Assembly (NCBI GenBank): GCA_963969495.1
Contig: OZ018326.1
Span: 153,388,306 to 153,452,305, forward strand
DNA: 64,000 nt
Direction of reading: 5' to 3'
Source: Ceratothoa steindachneri
Lineage: Eukaryota > Arthropoda > Malacostraca > Isopoda > Cymothoidae
Part shown: positions 21,784-32,309 of the stretch, in pieces
How the letters are laid out: the number at the start of each line of letters is the position of its first letter
How positions within the stretch are numbered: the stretch's first letter is position 1
Notes under the pieces: model-generated
Databases searched by the model: none
Told to the model about the DNA's origin: nothing
What the model saw: the letters and a program-made list of their open reading frames with translations, nothing else
Translations under genes and position numbers: made by a program

Positions 21784-22040
21784 TATAAATCGTAGATAAT
21801 AATAGGCCACGCCCACTGTATCTGGATACAAATATATACTACTAAACTCACAAAATCAAGTGAGATGAAAGAGAGTAAGAAAGTAAGAAAACAGACAGAC
21901 AGAAGCGAGTAAGAGAGTCAGTCAGTCCGCCAATCAGAGAGACACCATGTAGTAATGGGCTCCACTTAAACACAAAACACGCCAATCTCGAATCCTTCTT
22001 ACGCCCAAGGCTACCCGAGTTCTACAACGCTAATAAAGCG
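21784..22040 (+). repeat. dispersed repeat pair, copy 1
   Basis: Resembles 37803-38035 in the same orientation. Shared words include GATAATAATAGGCCACGCCCACT, cut here at 20 bases as GATAATAATAGGCCACGCCC, then ATATACTACTAAACTCACA, GACACCATGTA and GGCTACC. It may be an LTR or part of a non-autonomous element; no coding content. Confidence 0.8.
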
Positions 22041-22235
22041 TCCTCCAGTTCCTCCGTCCTTAACCTCCAGCCTAAATATTAAGTAGGCCTGAAGAAATAG
22101 GCCTCGTCCCCGGTTATGGTGAGCTCCTCTCCTAAGGAGGTAGACTCCATGACCGGTGACCCCTCGAAGGATGTAAAAGTAGGCCTGGCAAATTCTTCCA
22201 TCGCAAAATTACGAATCCGCCTTAACCCGGTCACC

Positions 22236-22236
<1 letters not shown>

Positions 22237-22323
<87 letters not shown>
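22237..22323. repeat. (TA)n microsatellite
   Basis: About 43 uninterrupted TA units. Any reading frame through it is an artefact of the repeat. Confidence 0.98.
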
Positions 22324-22327
<4 letters not shown>

Positions 22328-22529
22328 TTTAACGTCGAAAACCTACCATAAACTGGTGATCCCTTTTGCTCGAACGAGAATAATTATCAAAATAAAATGA
22401 ACTCACAGTACGAACAACGGGAAGAACTTAAGGAAGCAGAAGCCGCCGACGGAAGCACCATCGAGCCTACTGTCAGCGTAGAAAGAAAACGACCTGGCGG
22501 ACATCATCATCGTTGGACTTGTAGTATAT

Positions 22530-23282
22530 GGTTATTAATAGATTTATTTTTGGTTAATAAATCAGCCTAAATAGCGTTTTGAAAACAATTACCATAAATT
22601 TGTTTGATGAAAATAGTCTGCTAATGTTTAGGCCTAAGACTAAAGCGAAATAAATTTGAACTTCTGAACTAGGTTTTAAGAAAAACAATTAAACAACTAT
22701 AAATTTATTCATAGAATCAACGAATGCACAATGAGATAAGTTGGATTAGATATACAATGAATGATATGGTAAAATATGATTTACAGTAACAAGCTGTGAA
22801 GTGAAATAAATATGAAATAATATGTTGACTACGATTAACTGAATTGAGGGGCTACAATATGAGAAGTAAATAGAATTAGGACCTACTCTTGTATGGCCGT
22901 TTGCATAGAATTGTGAGAGGATGTGGAATTAAACTAAGTATGATTTGTTTGGAGGTAAATGACTAATTGTAGAAGGAATGATTACCGACCTTTATGCAGA
23001 GAATGGCGAGAGTCAAATCGGAAAGAATAGTGTTCAATTTGGTTGAGCTGAAAGCGTGTGTTTGTTTGTGTGTGCGTGAAATTTTAAGAGATGTTGTTTG
23101 AATCAATAGTACGTTAAATGAATTCAGTTTTTCATCACAGGATATTTGAATTTTTGGATACTTGAATTACAGAAAGTTATGGATAAATTAATTGAATTGA
23201 TAAGTTAAGGAAGATAAATGAATGAATTAATTAATTCTTAAGTTGTACATAAATTATGATTTAATTTACAAAAGTTAAGTAA
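22530..23282 (-). mobile_element. solo Gypsy LTR, 3' portion (minus strand)
   Basis: The reverse complement follows the 5' LTR of the Gypsy element (32173-33179), diverged: AACATCTCTTAAATTTCAC, TTTACCTCCAAACAAATCATA, the TTAATTCCAC block and the ACCATATACTA end. The missing front part of this LTR is at 30194-30341; the two halves are separated by LINE J. Confidence 0.82.
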
Positions 23283-23548
23283 GGTTTAAGGTTTAGGGTA
23301 AGTTACCAGTGGGTTGCTGCCAAATCCAAGTGGATTCTATATGGCAGCTAGAGTGAAACGAGACAAATCATCTATAAAAGGTGGCGGAGACCACTTTGTG
23401 ACAAAAATTTTAAAAACGACGGGTTAAAAGATTCCTCCGCCAATATGAATCGAAGACGGGTGTATTGAGGAATAGTTAAAAGGGTCGGGAAACAGGACAA
23501 CCGGAGAATGGCAAAATGGCTACAATCCAATAAAAGGTGGGCAACCTA

Positions 23549-24080
23549 TTAGTCCCCACCGCAAAAACGACAGCAAGGGCTGATATGAGCATCACCCGAA
23601 ACAAGATGGCCGTGAGTAAGTCTCGTGTGGCCAATGCTAACTCGGCAAAGGGCCACCTCCAATGACCGCATTCTATGACGAGTCAAGGGCCAAGAGCAGG
23701 TAGAATTTTTAATTTTGTATAGTTTGGATGTTGAACAGTCATCCCATTCATTCTGCCACAGTTGAAAAGTATATTTTCTTATTGAAGGAAAGTAGTCCCT
23801 AAAAGGCAGAGCCGAGTTCTTAGGGGACACAGAATAGGCTGAGCGGGCGAGCAGATCAGCCTTCTCGTTGCCCAGGACCCCCACATGCCCAGAGACCCAG
23901 CAACAAATAATTCTATATCGGGACGCTTTTTGGATCAGCCAGTTGCAAATTTATGTGACTAGGGGATGGGACGCATTAAAAGATCTAATTGACTGTAAGA
24001 CACTCCTTGAGTCAGAAAAAAATGACAAAATCACTAAAAGGTAAAATTTGGATGAGTCTAAACGCTAAAAGGATTGCTGA
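23549..24080 (-). pseudogene. RNase H and C-terminal domain of LINE J
   Basis: After SAILLAFRLIQ (the helix with the second acidic residue, still fused to the RT frame) the frame shifts into SDSRSVLQSIRSF, then CCWVSGHVGVLGNEKADLLA, the conserved His/Asp end of RNase H. It continues as 23884-23549 with RVSIGHTRLTHGHL and CCRFCGGD, similar to the C-terminal region of family 1. The front of the RNase H with its D-G-S motif is deleted, and a stop (TAA near 23957) breaks the middle. Confidence 0.82.
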
Positions 24081-25550
24081 AATTTGTGTGAGTTTGTGTG
24101 AGACCGAATGCTCTAAGAACAGGCTCTTAATGATGCGGGGGTCCATGGAGGAATTATTCAGGCTCCACATGTTGGTACATACTGTAGGGAGAGGAGCACG
24201 CCAACTAGGGGTCAGTAAGGATGGAATGGTAATGACTCTCTGACCACCCAGGTTAGAGAGATGATCTCCTATGCGAAGGTTCAAAGGGCGGGATAAATAT
24301 GGCATCTTATCATGTACCGCCGTTGATTCGGCAGCATACAGGCATCTGTAGACCTCTAATACAGGGGCTTGCTGTACTCTGCAGAGGTATGTAGATTTAA
24401 AGTCTATGGTAGGGCAAAGGGAGTACCCCACTCTCGCCTTAGAAAGGCAAACTCCGAGGTTTCGAATGGGGTTCAGCATTTTAAGGGCTGAAGGGAAGGC
24501 CAATGAGTAAATTTGACAGCCATTATACAATTTGGATTGGAGGAGGGCTGTGTATAATGTCCACAATGTTTGTCGGTTATTGCCCCACGAAGTGTGTGAG
24601 AGGACTTTCAAAATGTCTAGAGCCCGCAGAAAGACTGTTTGAAGTCGGCGTAGGTGTGGTAACCAGAATAACTTTGGATCGAGAGTTACGCCAAGGAACC
24701 GAGACTCGGAGACAAACTCTATATTTTCGCCTTGTAGGGATATAGATGGCGGAACAAAAACCCCTCTGCCTCGGTGGAAATACATTGCTTTGGTTTTGTT
24801 CGTAGAAAAGCGGAATCTTTTAAGTTGTGCTCTTTTTGATACAGCATCGACCGCCAGTTGTAGCCGACGCGCTGCTGATGGGAGGCGAGGTGAGGAACAG
24901 TAAAGTGCTAAATCATCGACAAACAGATTTGCCGATACACCCTCTGAGAGAGGCAAAATAATATCATTGATGGCAATTATAAAACATAAGACACTTAAAA
25001 CACTGCCCTGAGGAACTCCCTCCTCTTGTGGTTGTTGGCCAAAGTATGCGTCTCCAACACGTACCTTGAAGGATTGAGATGCTAAAAAACTTTGAATAAG
25101 TAAAGGTAAAAGGCCTCTCATCCCCCAGAAGTATAGCTGCTTCAAGATGCCGTATCTCCATGTTGTGCCGTAGGCTTTCTCAATATCGAAAAATATGGCC
25201 AGCACTCGGTGCTTTAATGAGAAAGCTTTCCGGACAAATCCTTCGAAACCTACTAGTAGGTCAAGGGTACTATGACCTTTGCGGGGGCCACATTGAAATG
25301 GAGAGAGAAGGTGATTGGTTTCTAGGAACCAGTTTAGGCGCTCTAATACCATTTTTTCCAGCAACTTACTCAAACAGCTGGTGAGAGCTATACGGCGGTA
25401 ATGATCTGCATCCAACCCGTCCCTGCCCAGTTTGACAAATGGAAGGATGATCCTAATGCGCCATGATGACGGGTAAAAACCCTTCATCAATATAAGGTTG
25501 TACAAATCAAGTAAGAAGAGAGTAGAATGTGGATGGAGGTGCCGAATCAT
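24012..25550 (-). CDS. reverse transcriptase of LINE J (intact 512-codon frame)
   Basis: The longest uninterrupted mobile-element frame in the window. In order: LLEKMVLERLNWFL (fingers), FQCGPRKGHSTLDLL, motif A FFDIEKAYGTTWRYG (the catalytic Asp is kept; the later Asp seen as AYDT in family 1 is Gly), motif B EGVPQGSVLSVLCF, the catalytic FVDDLALYC, KTKAMYF, and the thumb FLGVTLDPKLFWLPHL. The C-terminal 200 residues form the connection toward RNase H. The true protein starts further upstream in the endonuclease; the Met at 25550 is only the first Met of the open piece. Deletion of part of RNase H makes the whole element inactive. Confidence 0.85.
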   Translation of the reverse strand: MIRHLHPHSTLFLLDLYNLILMKGFYPSSWRIRIILPFVKLGRDGLDADHYRRIALTSCLSKLLEKMVLERLNWFLETNHLLSPFQCGPRKGHSTLDLLVGFEGFVRKAFSLKHRVLAIFFDIEKAYGTTWRYGILKQLYFWGMRGLLPLLIQSFLASQSFKVRVGDAYFGQQPQEEGVPQGSVLSVLCFIIAINDIILPLSEGVSANLFVDDLALYCSSPRLPSAARRLQLAVDAVSKRAQLKRFRFSTNKTKAMYFHRGRGVFVPPSISLQGENIEFVSESRFLGVTLDPKLFWLPHLRRLQTVFLRALDILKVLSHTSWGNNRQTLWTLYTALLQSKLYNGCQIYSLAFPSALKMLNPIRNLGVCLSKARVGYSLCPTIDFKSTYLCRVQQAPVLEVYRCLYAAESTAVHDKMPYLSRPLNLRIGDHLSNLGGQRVITIPSLLTPSWRAPLPTVCTNMWSLNNSSMDPRIIKSLFLEHSVSHKLTQISAILLAFRLIQILPFSDFVIFF

Positions 25551-26330
25551 ATTGAAATGGATCTCATCAAGGCCAGGGGAAGTAGATCTGCAAAGGGACT
25601 TAGCGCTATGCAGCTCATGGATGCTGAATAGAGCGTTATACGGAAGGTTAAATTTTGTTGTGAAGTTGAGAGGATGAGATTCTTCCTTTGATTTGTAAGA
25701 TTGAAAAGCTTTATCGTAACGGCTGACACTGCTGACGGCGCGGATATGGTCAGCAAAAGCATTGCTGACCGCCAGGCCGTCATTCTCTAAAGGAACCGTC
25801 TAAGTTGAGTGTGGGGGTATGATGATTAGCATAACGGCCCCTGATCTTATTAATCCTCTTCCAGATATTAGCAGTAGGTGTTATAGAGGAAATTGATGAA
25901 ACGTAATGGTGCCATGAATTTCGACGATCCTGACGAAGGGTTCTTTGGAGAAGCGCAGGAGTCGGTTTCGGTCGACCTTGTTGCACAAAGGTGGATTCTT
26001 TCAGAATCGGGCATGGGTTGACTTGTAATTTTTAATAGCTATTGCACACGTCAAGGTCCACCGGGGCACAATTAGGCGGCCTGTGGCGGGTCGCCTCCGT
26101 TGGATGGTATGTGTTACTGCATTGTAGATAGTCGAGGTAAAGTATTCTACCTCCGCGCCCCCTCCATTGAAGGTCCCCAAGGATGCATTTGTGTAGGACG
26201 CCTCTTGGAAACCTTCCTAATCTGCATGACCTAAGTCCCACTTAAGGGGCATGGTTGTATGAGGGCTAACTTGAAGGGGCAACAGGACAATAGGGAAGTG
26301 GTAACTCCCATGGAGATCGTCAAGAATTGA
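25551..26330 (-). pseudogene. linker between endonuclease and RT of LINE J
   Basis: Broken frames on the - strand (26241-26032, 25986-25780, 25783-25547). The piece at 25986-25780 reads SWHHYVSSISSITPTANIWKRINKIRG, equal in position to SWWAYVYSLN...AEVWKRVKRIRG of family 1. These are the usual low-conservation residues between the two enzymatic domains. Confidence 0.75.
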
Positions 26331-26333
26331 CCA

Positions 26334-26760
26334 TCAAAATTCCGTGAAGCAATCCGGGGAACAAACAGACAGCTCAACACAGCTAAAAGAGTCCGTCTGG
26401 ACATAAGAGGTAAAATCGCCAGTATTTAAAACACAAAGAAAGTCAGATAATAAAAGAGACTTTAAAACACTGCATTTGGCATTTCGAGTGATGTCACCCC
26501 AGTATGGGTGACGGGCGTTAAAATCTCCTAGTAATAGGAATAAGGAGGGCAACTGGTTTATAAGTTCTAAAAGGGCGGGTCTTGATAATGATAAACAAGG
26601 GGGTAGGTAGATAGAGCAACCGGTAAAAAGCTTAATAAGAAAAACCCTCTTTGCAACAGTTTGGAGTGTAGTATGTAGGGAAATGGGAGAAACATGGTGG
26701 GGTGAAGATACCATGATTGACACTGTAGTAGTTTGGTTGTCCGCCTCCCCTCGCCTATGT
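26334..26760 (-). pseudogene. endonuclease of LINE J (N-terminal part missing)
   Basis: The frame 26723-26334 carries CSIYLPPCLSLSRPALLELI, then LLLGDFNARHPYWGD with the catalytic G-D-x-N motif, SFSCVELSVCSPDCF, and continues in another frame with DDLHGSYHFPI (the S-D-H motif altered to S-Y-H). The N-terminal strands that should precede it are not found between 26760 and 27700. Confidence 0.85.
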
Positions 26761-27500
26761 CTAATCTCTTTCTTCTTTTGCCGAATGTGTGTGTTTGTGG
26801 ATCAGGTGATCACCGTCTTTGCTTTGTGTGGGGGGACTCAATGGGTCTCTATCGTGCTCCCCCATTCATCTCCTGTTTTCTTTTTAGGAGGATTCTTTCA
26901 GCAAATATTTTAAAAAGAGAAATAGTTTGGAAGTCATTAGTTGTGACTAAAGAAGGAAAACCCGCCTAGACGGAGGATAGGTGAGTGAAGATTGTGTGAG
27001 AGTGGATATGGTTGAATGAGTTAGGAGTAAAGATTCTTGAGTGTGGCAGTGAATAGGTGACTGAATGTGCCTTCTCTTTTCCAGTTCTGTGGTACTGATT
27101 GTCACTGACATCTGGCTTTCGGAGACGGCTGAAGCCAATCCTGACGCTCGCAAGTGCGCCTACCTTCGATTTTCTAAGGTGTGGACTTTGGCCAGCACCT
27201 TCCAGTCTCCAGGGAGTGGTTGAAGCAGTGTCCAACCGACTGTGACCCAGCCGTTGGGACCGACAAGCGTCCCAGCCTCCCAAAATCTTCGGCTTTGACA
27301 AGTCCTGGACCCCTAAGAATCCAGCAGAAAATGAGCCATCTCTCACTTTCTCCAACTCATCTCACTTTATTAGATAGTTAAGGGTGCACCCGTCTGTCAC
27401 GATATTTTGATTGTCTATACGTTTGTGTGGACAAGATCTTGTGTAAGGCCGTTTTGTAAATATATACGTGTGGTGGTTGGCCAGAGTATTGTGAGGCCAA

Positions 27501-27595
<95 letters not shown>

Positions 27596-27700
27596 TAATG
27601 TATTTTGGTTTAGGTTGAGGGTTGTTTATATTTTGGGTTGATTATTTTGGATGGTATTATTTTGCTAGAATTACGGTTTCTAAATTAAATTTAGAAAATA
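26761..27700. other. apparent foreign insert inside LINE J
   Basis: This block separates the endonuclease from ORF1 and carries no endonuclease N-terminus on the - strand. It contains a (TA)n run at 27504-27593. On the + strand, frames near 27080-27380 contain DIWLSETAEANPDARKCAYL and a second open piece ending in SLSPTHLTLLDS, which I do not recognise. Probably a separate transposon or LTR fragment. Confidence 0.4.
27504..27593. repeat. (TA)n microsatellite
   Basis: Forty-five TA units without interruption. Confidence 0.98.
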
Positions 27701-28229
27701 CTCTCTCTCCTCAATACCCTCTTCTTCAACCACCGAGCGGACCTTGTCAGGGCGGCGAGAGTTTTTGGCTGGGGTCTCGCGAACCCGCCGCCTCAAAACC
27801 CCATCCATGAGGGGGGCTTCCAGCAGGTGCTCTAGAGTTGAAAGTGAGAAAGCCGGGTACCAGCGGAAAGGGCCGTATACCCAGTTTATTCTGCTGAAGA
27901 CAAATAGCAGCGGGTTGGATAGTCGTCAAAAGAATTTTGAGTTCTTCCCACTTTAGAAGAACGCCTTGAAAATTAGATACAACTGTGGATATAATTTTCT
28001 CTTTTGAGGCCGATATTGTTTTTGAGGGTTCGTCCCAAAGAGCTTGAGAGACGGAGAGCTGATTTTGAGGAGCCTGCTTTTGCAGGGGAAGAGATCATAG
28101 AGGGAGCAGTAACTGGTTTTTTTTTCGTAGGTTTTGGAGAACCAACCGAGGCCCTTGATTGTAATTCGGGCTAACAACCTGGCGGAAAAGGAAGATCAAT
28201 AAGGGATTTTCGGCCGGTAGATCCAGATT

Positions 28230-29693
28230 TATGGGTCGAGGGTATTTTCGGTGGCTGAGGAGTTGGTCCAACCGCCGCGATTGGTGATGTTGGAGTATCT
28301 ATCAACTGCTTCCATCAGATCTTGGGTTGAAGGGTGAGCGGAACAAACAGGTGATCTGAGCGAGGTGTGTGGAGCTGGGTGTATATCTGCCATCGTTTCG
28401 ATCAGGATGGGGCCTAAGTCCTGTGAAGGGCGGAACGGACTTAAGGGCATAGAATGTTCAGCCATAGGGAAGGAGTCCATTGAAGATTCTCGGGGTTCGG
28501 CCGAGTCAGCTCCAAAGGCTTTGGGTCTCGGGGCCGTGTGGATGAACCTTCACTGGTCAATGTTGAGGATTCTTTCAAATAGCGTCTGATGTCTTCAAGT
28601 GTCTCACCCTGAGCGTCTCTCCAAGCTAGAGCTGCTGAAGAGAGTGGGGTTACATTGGTTATCTCGGTGTGAGAGCGATGCTTCGACTGCATATTCTGAA
28701 TTTTTTCGATGCTGCGAGTACATCTAGGGTGAAGGGCTTCAGGCTGGTTGGAACTCGCGCGTGATGGTCGTTTTTGTCCAGCGTCACGTAAAACGTCAGA
28801 GAAGAGCCGGCCGAGTGGCGAGGTTTGTGCTCGGGCACGCTGGCGGGCCTCTCTTATATCTAGACGTAGGGAGTCGCGCAAAGCGAGCACTTCCTTTTCA
28901 TATAAAAATATAAAGCAGAGTTTTGACGCAGCACTGTGGGTACCTCCGCATTTGGCACAGCGGGGTGTTTTTGTGCATTCGGGGCCATGGTAGTCAGAGC
29001 TACAATTCACACAGGAGCGAGGGTGCCGACAGGCACGGCCAACACGTCTAAATTGATTGCAATTGAAGCAGCATCTGAGTAGTTCGATGTAGGGACTTAC
29101 CGGGACACGAAGGTACCCAGCTTTAATATGCTGCTTCAGTTCTTGTCGTTTAAATGTTATAATTAGTGTGGCGGTTGGGACTTTAGTGGAGCCTAATGTT
29201 TTAGTTACCCTGTGTACGTGTGTGGCACGTTGGGTACTGAGCTTACTCTGAAGGCGGGTGGGGTCGTAGTCCTTTAGTTCGTTTGAACGGACGACACCTT
29301 TGACAAAAGTCAGACGCGGTGGGGTGAGACAGTTATTGGAATTTCAGCTATGGGAGATAGATTTCGCACAAGGTTGTGTTGAGAGTGGGATGACACCTCG
29401 ACTACGATATCACCACTTCTTCTTGACTACATCCGGTGGGGTTCACCACAGCGGGACTCAAAAGATTCATTGACGTCAAACACATCGACTTTTGCAAGTG
29501 GGATATCGGATGATGAATTTATGACAAGAAAGCGAGGATAATCTAGATCTGGGTCTACTTCGTTGGAATAGGGGTCCAACGAGCGAGGGAAGGCTGAAAG
29601 GGGAGCTAAGGAACGTTTTGCACGAGAACCCTTACGAGAAGGGGAGGTTTTTGGTTTATGGCTTGTCATTGCAAAAAGAAAATAACTTCGCAT
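28230..29693 (-). pseudogene. ORF1 (gag-like) of LINE J with zinc knuckles
   Basis: The likely start is MTSHKPKTSPSRKGSRAKRS, a basic N-terminus near 29669. The frame breaks near 29427 and resumes. Near 29090-28920 the - strand encodes three successive Cys/His clusters: RCFNCNQFRRVGRACRHP, CVNCSSDYHGPEC and CAKCGGTHSAASKLC. They are followed by EKEVLALRDSLRLDIREAR, the same position as EKEILAVQ...DRLSFREAK of family 1. The tail (28840-28441) is polar and Pro/Ser-rich. Such proteins bind the element's RNA in a ribonucleoprotein particle (family knowledge). Confidence 0.85.
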
Positions 29694-30193
29694 TCTCCCT
29701 CGGGGCTGCCCACCATGGAGGCCTACAAGGGCCCGGCACTACTGCAACTATACAATCAGGTACGTCCGGTATGTCCTCTTGGAGAATGGATACGGATCCA
29801 CCACACAATCTTTTGAAACCTAAGAGGCTGCCCGAGTTCTCCTACGCACGGAGAAAAGGGGCCAACGATGGCTTTCTCTTTGGGCATGCGGTAGACGAAG
29901 GCGGTGGAGATGCCCAGCCTCTTTCACCTTCATGAAAGAACAATTCGGAATCAATCCATTAAACGAGAAGAGGTCGGATATCGATAAGGACCACTAGATA
30001 GGTGAAGGAAGAGGGAAAATAAAGGGCAGTGGATAAGCGTAATAGAGGAGGAAAGAAAGAGGGGCATGTTAAAAGTCTTGTTGGCAGCACCACGGGTGCC
30101 TTAAGGGGGCCAGGGCTGAACCCCCCTCGCCACGAGAAGGCCAGAGCCTCTCTGGGAACAACCCCTGAAAAAAAATCCCAGAGAGGGAGGGGG

Positions 30194-30341
30194 AAAGTTA
30201 AGTAAAATAATTGAACGATTGAATTGACAAAGTTAAGTAAAAGAATGGAATTTTATACATAATAAATGATGATATTATATATTTAAGTTTTCAAGGAGGT
30301 TTTTATTATAGGAATGCCCAGAGGGCATTGCTATAGCCTAC
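30194..30341 (-). mobile_element. solo Gypsy LTR, 5' portion (minus strand)
   Basis: The reverse complement starts TATAGCAATGCCCTCTGGGC and ATTCCTATAATAAAAACC, matching the first bases of the Gypsy LTRs at 32173 and 36639, then runs into AT-rich sequence up to the LINE J insertion point. Together with 22530-23282 it gives one LTR of about 0.9 kb with no internal Gypsy sequence next to it. Confidence 0.82.
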
Positions 30342-31680
30342 CCTTTCGGAGGAGCAGCAGTGAGAATGGTATAAGAACGCACCGGACCTATGCAGACAAC
30401 ACTGGAGGAAGATGAAGATACCCTGACAATCCATTTAACTCCCCAAATTTGGTAGCTTTAAAAAGGCGAACAGTAAATGTCCGGGGATGTGATAAGAATC
30501 TCAGTCCAAACCATTTAAAAATGTACAAAATCAGCTAATTATTAATGTTAAGTTAACCCCTTTTAAGTGTGCATAGTCCGTATATATATTAATTTTAAAG
30601 TTGACTCAATATGCTCATGCTTATGCTCAGGCTCAGTCCAGGTAAAAGCGAGGTAATGTGGCACGAGCACGCAAGTTTTGTAGCGCTCATTGCATGATAG
30701 AAAAGGTTTAGGAAGGAAACCTCACATCTGAGTAACATAAGAAACCCTATTTTGCTAGTAACAGATAGGCGAATAATTATGCAAATATAAATAATCTTAA
30801 AGAGGTATTATAGTGATAACTCCTTGTGTGTATAATATATTTGTATAAATAATAATGTATAACTTTTGCCAATGTTAATAATAAGACAAACATACATTTC
30901 AAGGCAGAGTACATTGACTTAGGAAGCCTCACAAATGAGTGTCATGTGAATTCTACAAAGGCTTGTAATTTGTACGCAAATACGAATAATAAAAAAAGGA
31001 TATAGCGGTGTTAAAAAAAGAATAACTACTTGAGCGAATATATACATAAATTATTTTCAAAAATAATGATTTAAAATAGTAATATAAAATACACATATAT
31101 GTTATCTGAGTGAGATAATGTATAGCTTTGGTCCATGTAACTAATAAGCCAAAAGTGCATTGCAAGTCATCACAAATGAGCATCATGTGAAATATGTTAA
31201 GCTTGTAACTTGAACTCATTCTATCTACTCACAATTCTACAAAATTTAACCAATCAGGATTGAGATACATTTAATTGTCATACTTATGTTCATTTTTGGA
31301 ATAACAGCCCTTAGCGTTAACAAATTGACCAATCAGTTTTTCGACATAAGCACTGCAATAATTGTCCAATCAGCGTCACGATAGATTTAAAAGGTTAATA
31401 ACTGTAAAACCATTTGCATGTAAACACGGCTGAAATACATTTTCCGGATTTTTAAGCGCTCAATCAGAGCTCGGATCCAGCATACACTACTGAATGTGTA
31501 TTGTTGGTAAATGAGGTAAAGGTTTGGGAAGCTCTAAGTAGCATTGACTCAACAATGTTGCTCTCTGTAACTCGCACGATTTGTGCTCCATAAAAAATCC
31601 ATCACATTGGCCCTAGGCTTCACCACCCGGCACAGGAGGCAACAGTTTCGAAAAGCTCCTTCACTGACCGAGTACACTGG
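30342..31680. other. AT-rich DNA with a diverged internal duplication
   Basis: No gene seen. Two segments (about 30700-30930 and 30930-31200) share words such as ATAATGTATA(A/G)CTTT, AATAAG(A/C)CAAA and CACAAATGAG(T/C)(G/A)TCATGTGAA in the same order, indicating an old tandem duplication of about 250 bp. Confidence 0.55.
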
Positions 31681-31682
31681 GA

Positions 31683-31962
31683 TTTTCTTTCCATTATTTA
31701 CGAGAGAAAATACTGCATACTGGGGAGTTTAACTTTCCATTTACAAAAGAGAAAATACTACAAACCCGGAAGTCTATCTTCCCATTTACGTAAGAGAATA
31801 ATTCAAAGCGGTAAGTCAATCTTCCCATTTACGAAAGAGAACAATGCAAAGCGGGAAGTCCATCTTCCCATTTACGAAAGAGAAATACATACCGGGAAGT
31901 CTGTCTTCCAATTTATGAAAGAAAACAATACATACCGGGAAGTTTGTCTTCCTATTTATAAG
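31683..31962. repeat. minisatellite, about six 43-bp units
   Basis: Six imperfect units, each beginning TTCC(C)ATTTACGAAAGAGAA and ending near CGGGAAGTCTATC, follow each other without spacers just upstream of the Gypsy element. The last units are the most alike, which suggests recent unequal exchange or slippage. Units are adjacent, unlike CRISPR repeats. Confidence 0.9.
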
Positions 31963-32172
31963 GCTCAATGTGTGAACCGTTTTAATTTTTCATTCGAATA
32001 TTTTACTTGGTTCGACCCCCACGAATTACTAAAATAAGATGCCATGTAATAATGAACCCATCTAGAATTAAGAAACATGAATGTAAATAATATATGTACT
32101 TTGCTCGAGGCGAGAAGAATGAATTCGAGACGACCGCAAACAGATACACACAAACATACAAAAGTAGTCAGT

Positions 32173-32219
32173 ATAGCAATGCCTCTGGGCATTCCTATAA
32201 TAAAAACCTAATGGGAAAC

Positions 32220-32309
<90 letters not shown>

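Larger units (their letters stand above)
23283..30193 (-). mobile_element. LINE family 2 (element J), nearly full length, inserted in an LTR
   Basis: On the - strand this 6.9 kb element runs from a GC-rich 5' UTR (30193-29670) through ORF1 with zinc knuckles (about 29670-28230), endonuclease (26760-26240), RT (25550-24012), RNase H (about 24080-23880) and a C-terminal region (to 23549) to a 3' end with a CCCTAAACCTTAAACC tail instead of poly-A. The 12-base word AAAGTTAAGTAA flanks it on both sides (23271-23282 and 30194-30205). This is a target-site duplication inside an otherwise continuous LTR, so both ends are defined. The domain order and motifs place it in the I-like group, but the sequence differs clearly from family 1. 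Confidence 0.87.

Noticed and set aside
22116..22400. Open frames coding long Tyr-Ile repeats across the (TA)n runs (also 27407-27598, 32068-32340)
   Set aside because: The repeat itself has no stop codon in these frames, so openness is automatic and says nothing about coding.
28748..28993. A + strand frame of 81 codons in LINE J ORF1
   Set aside because: It is antisense to the zinc-knuckle ORF1, which explains its openness.
31683..31962. Regular repeats that could suggest a CRISPR array
   Set aside because: The units are adjacent with no unique spacers, vary among themselves, and the DNA is eukaryotic; it is a minisatellite.
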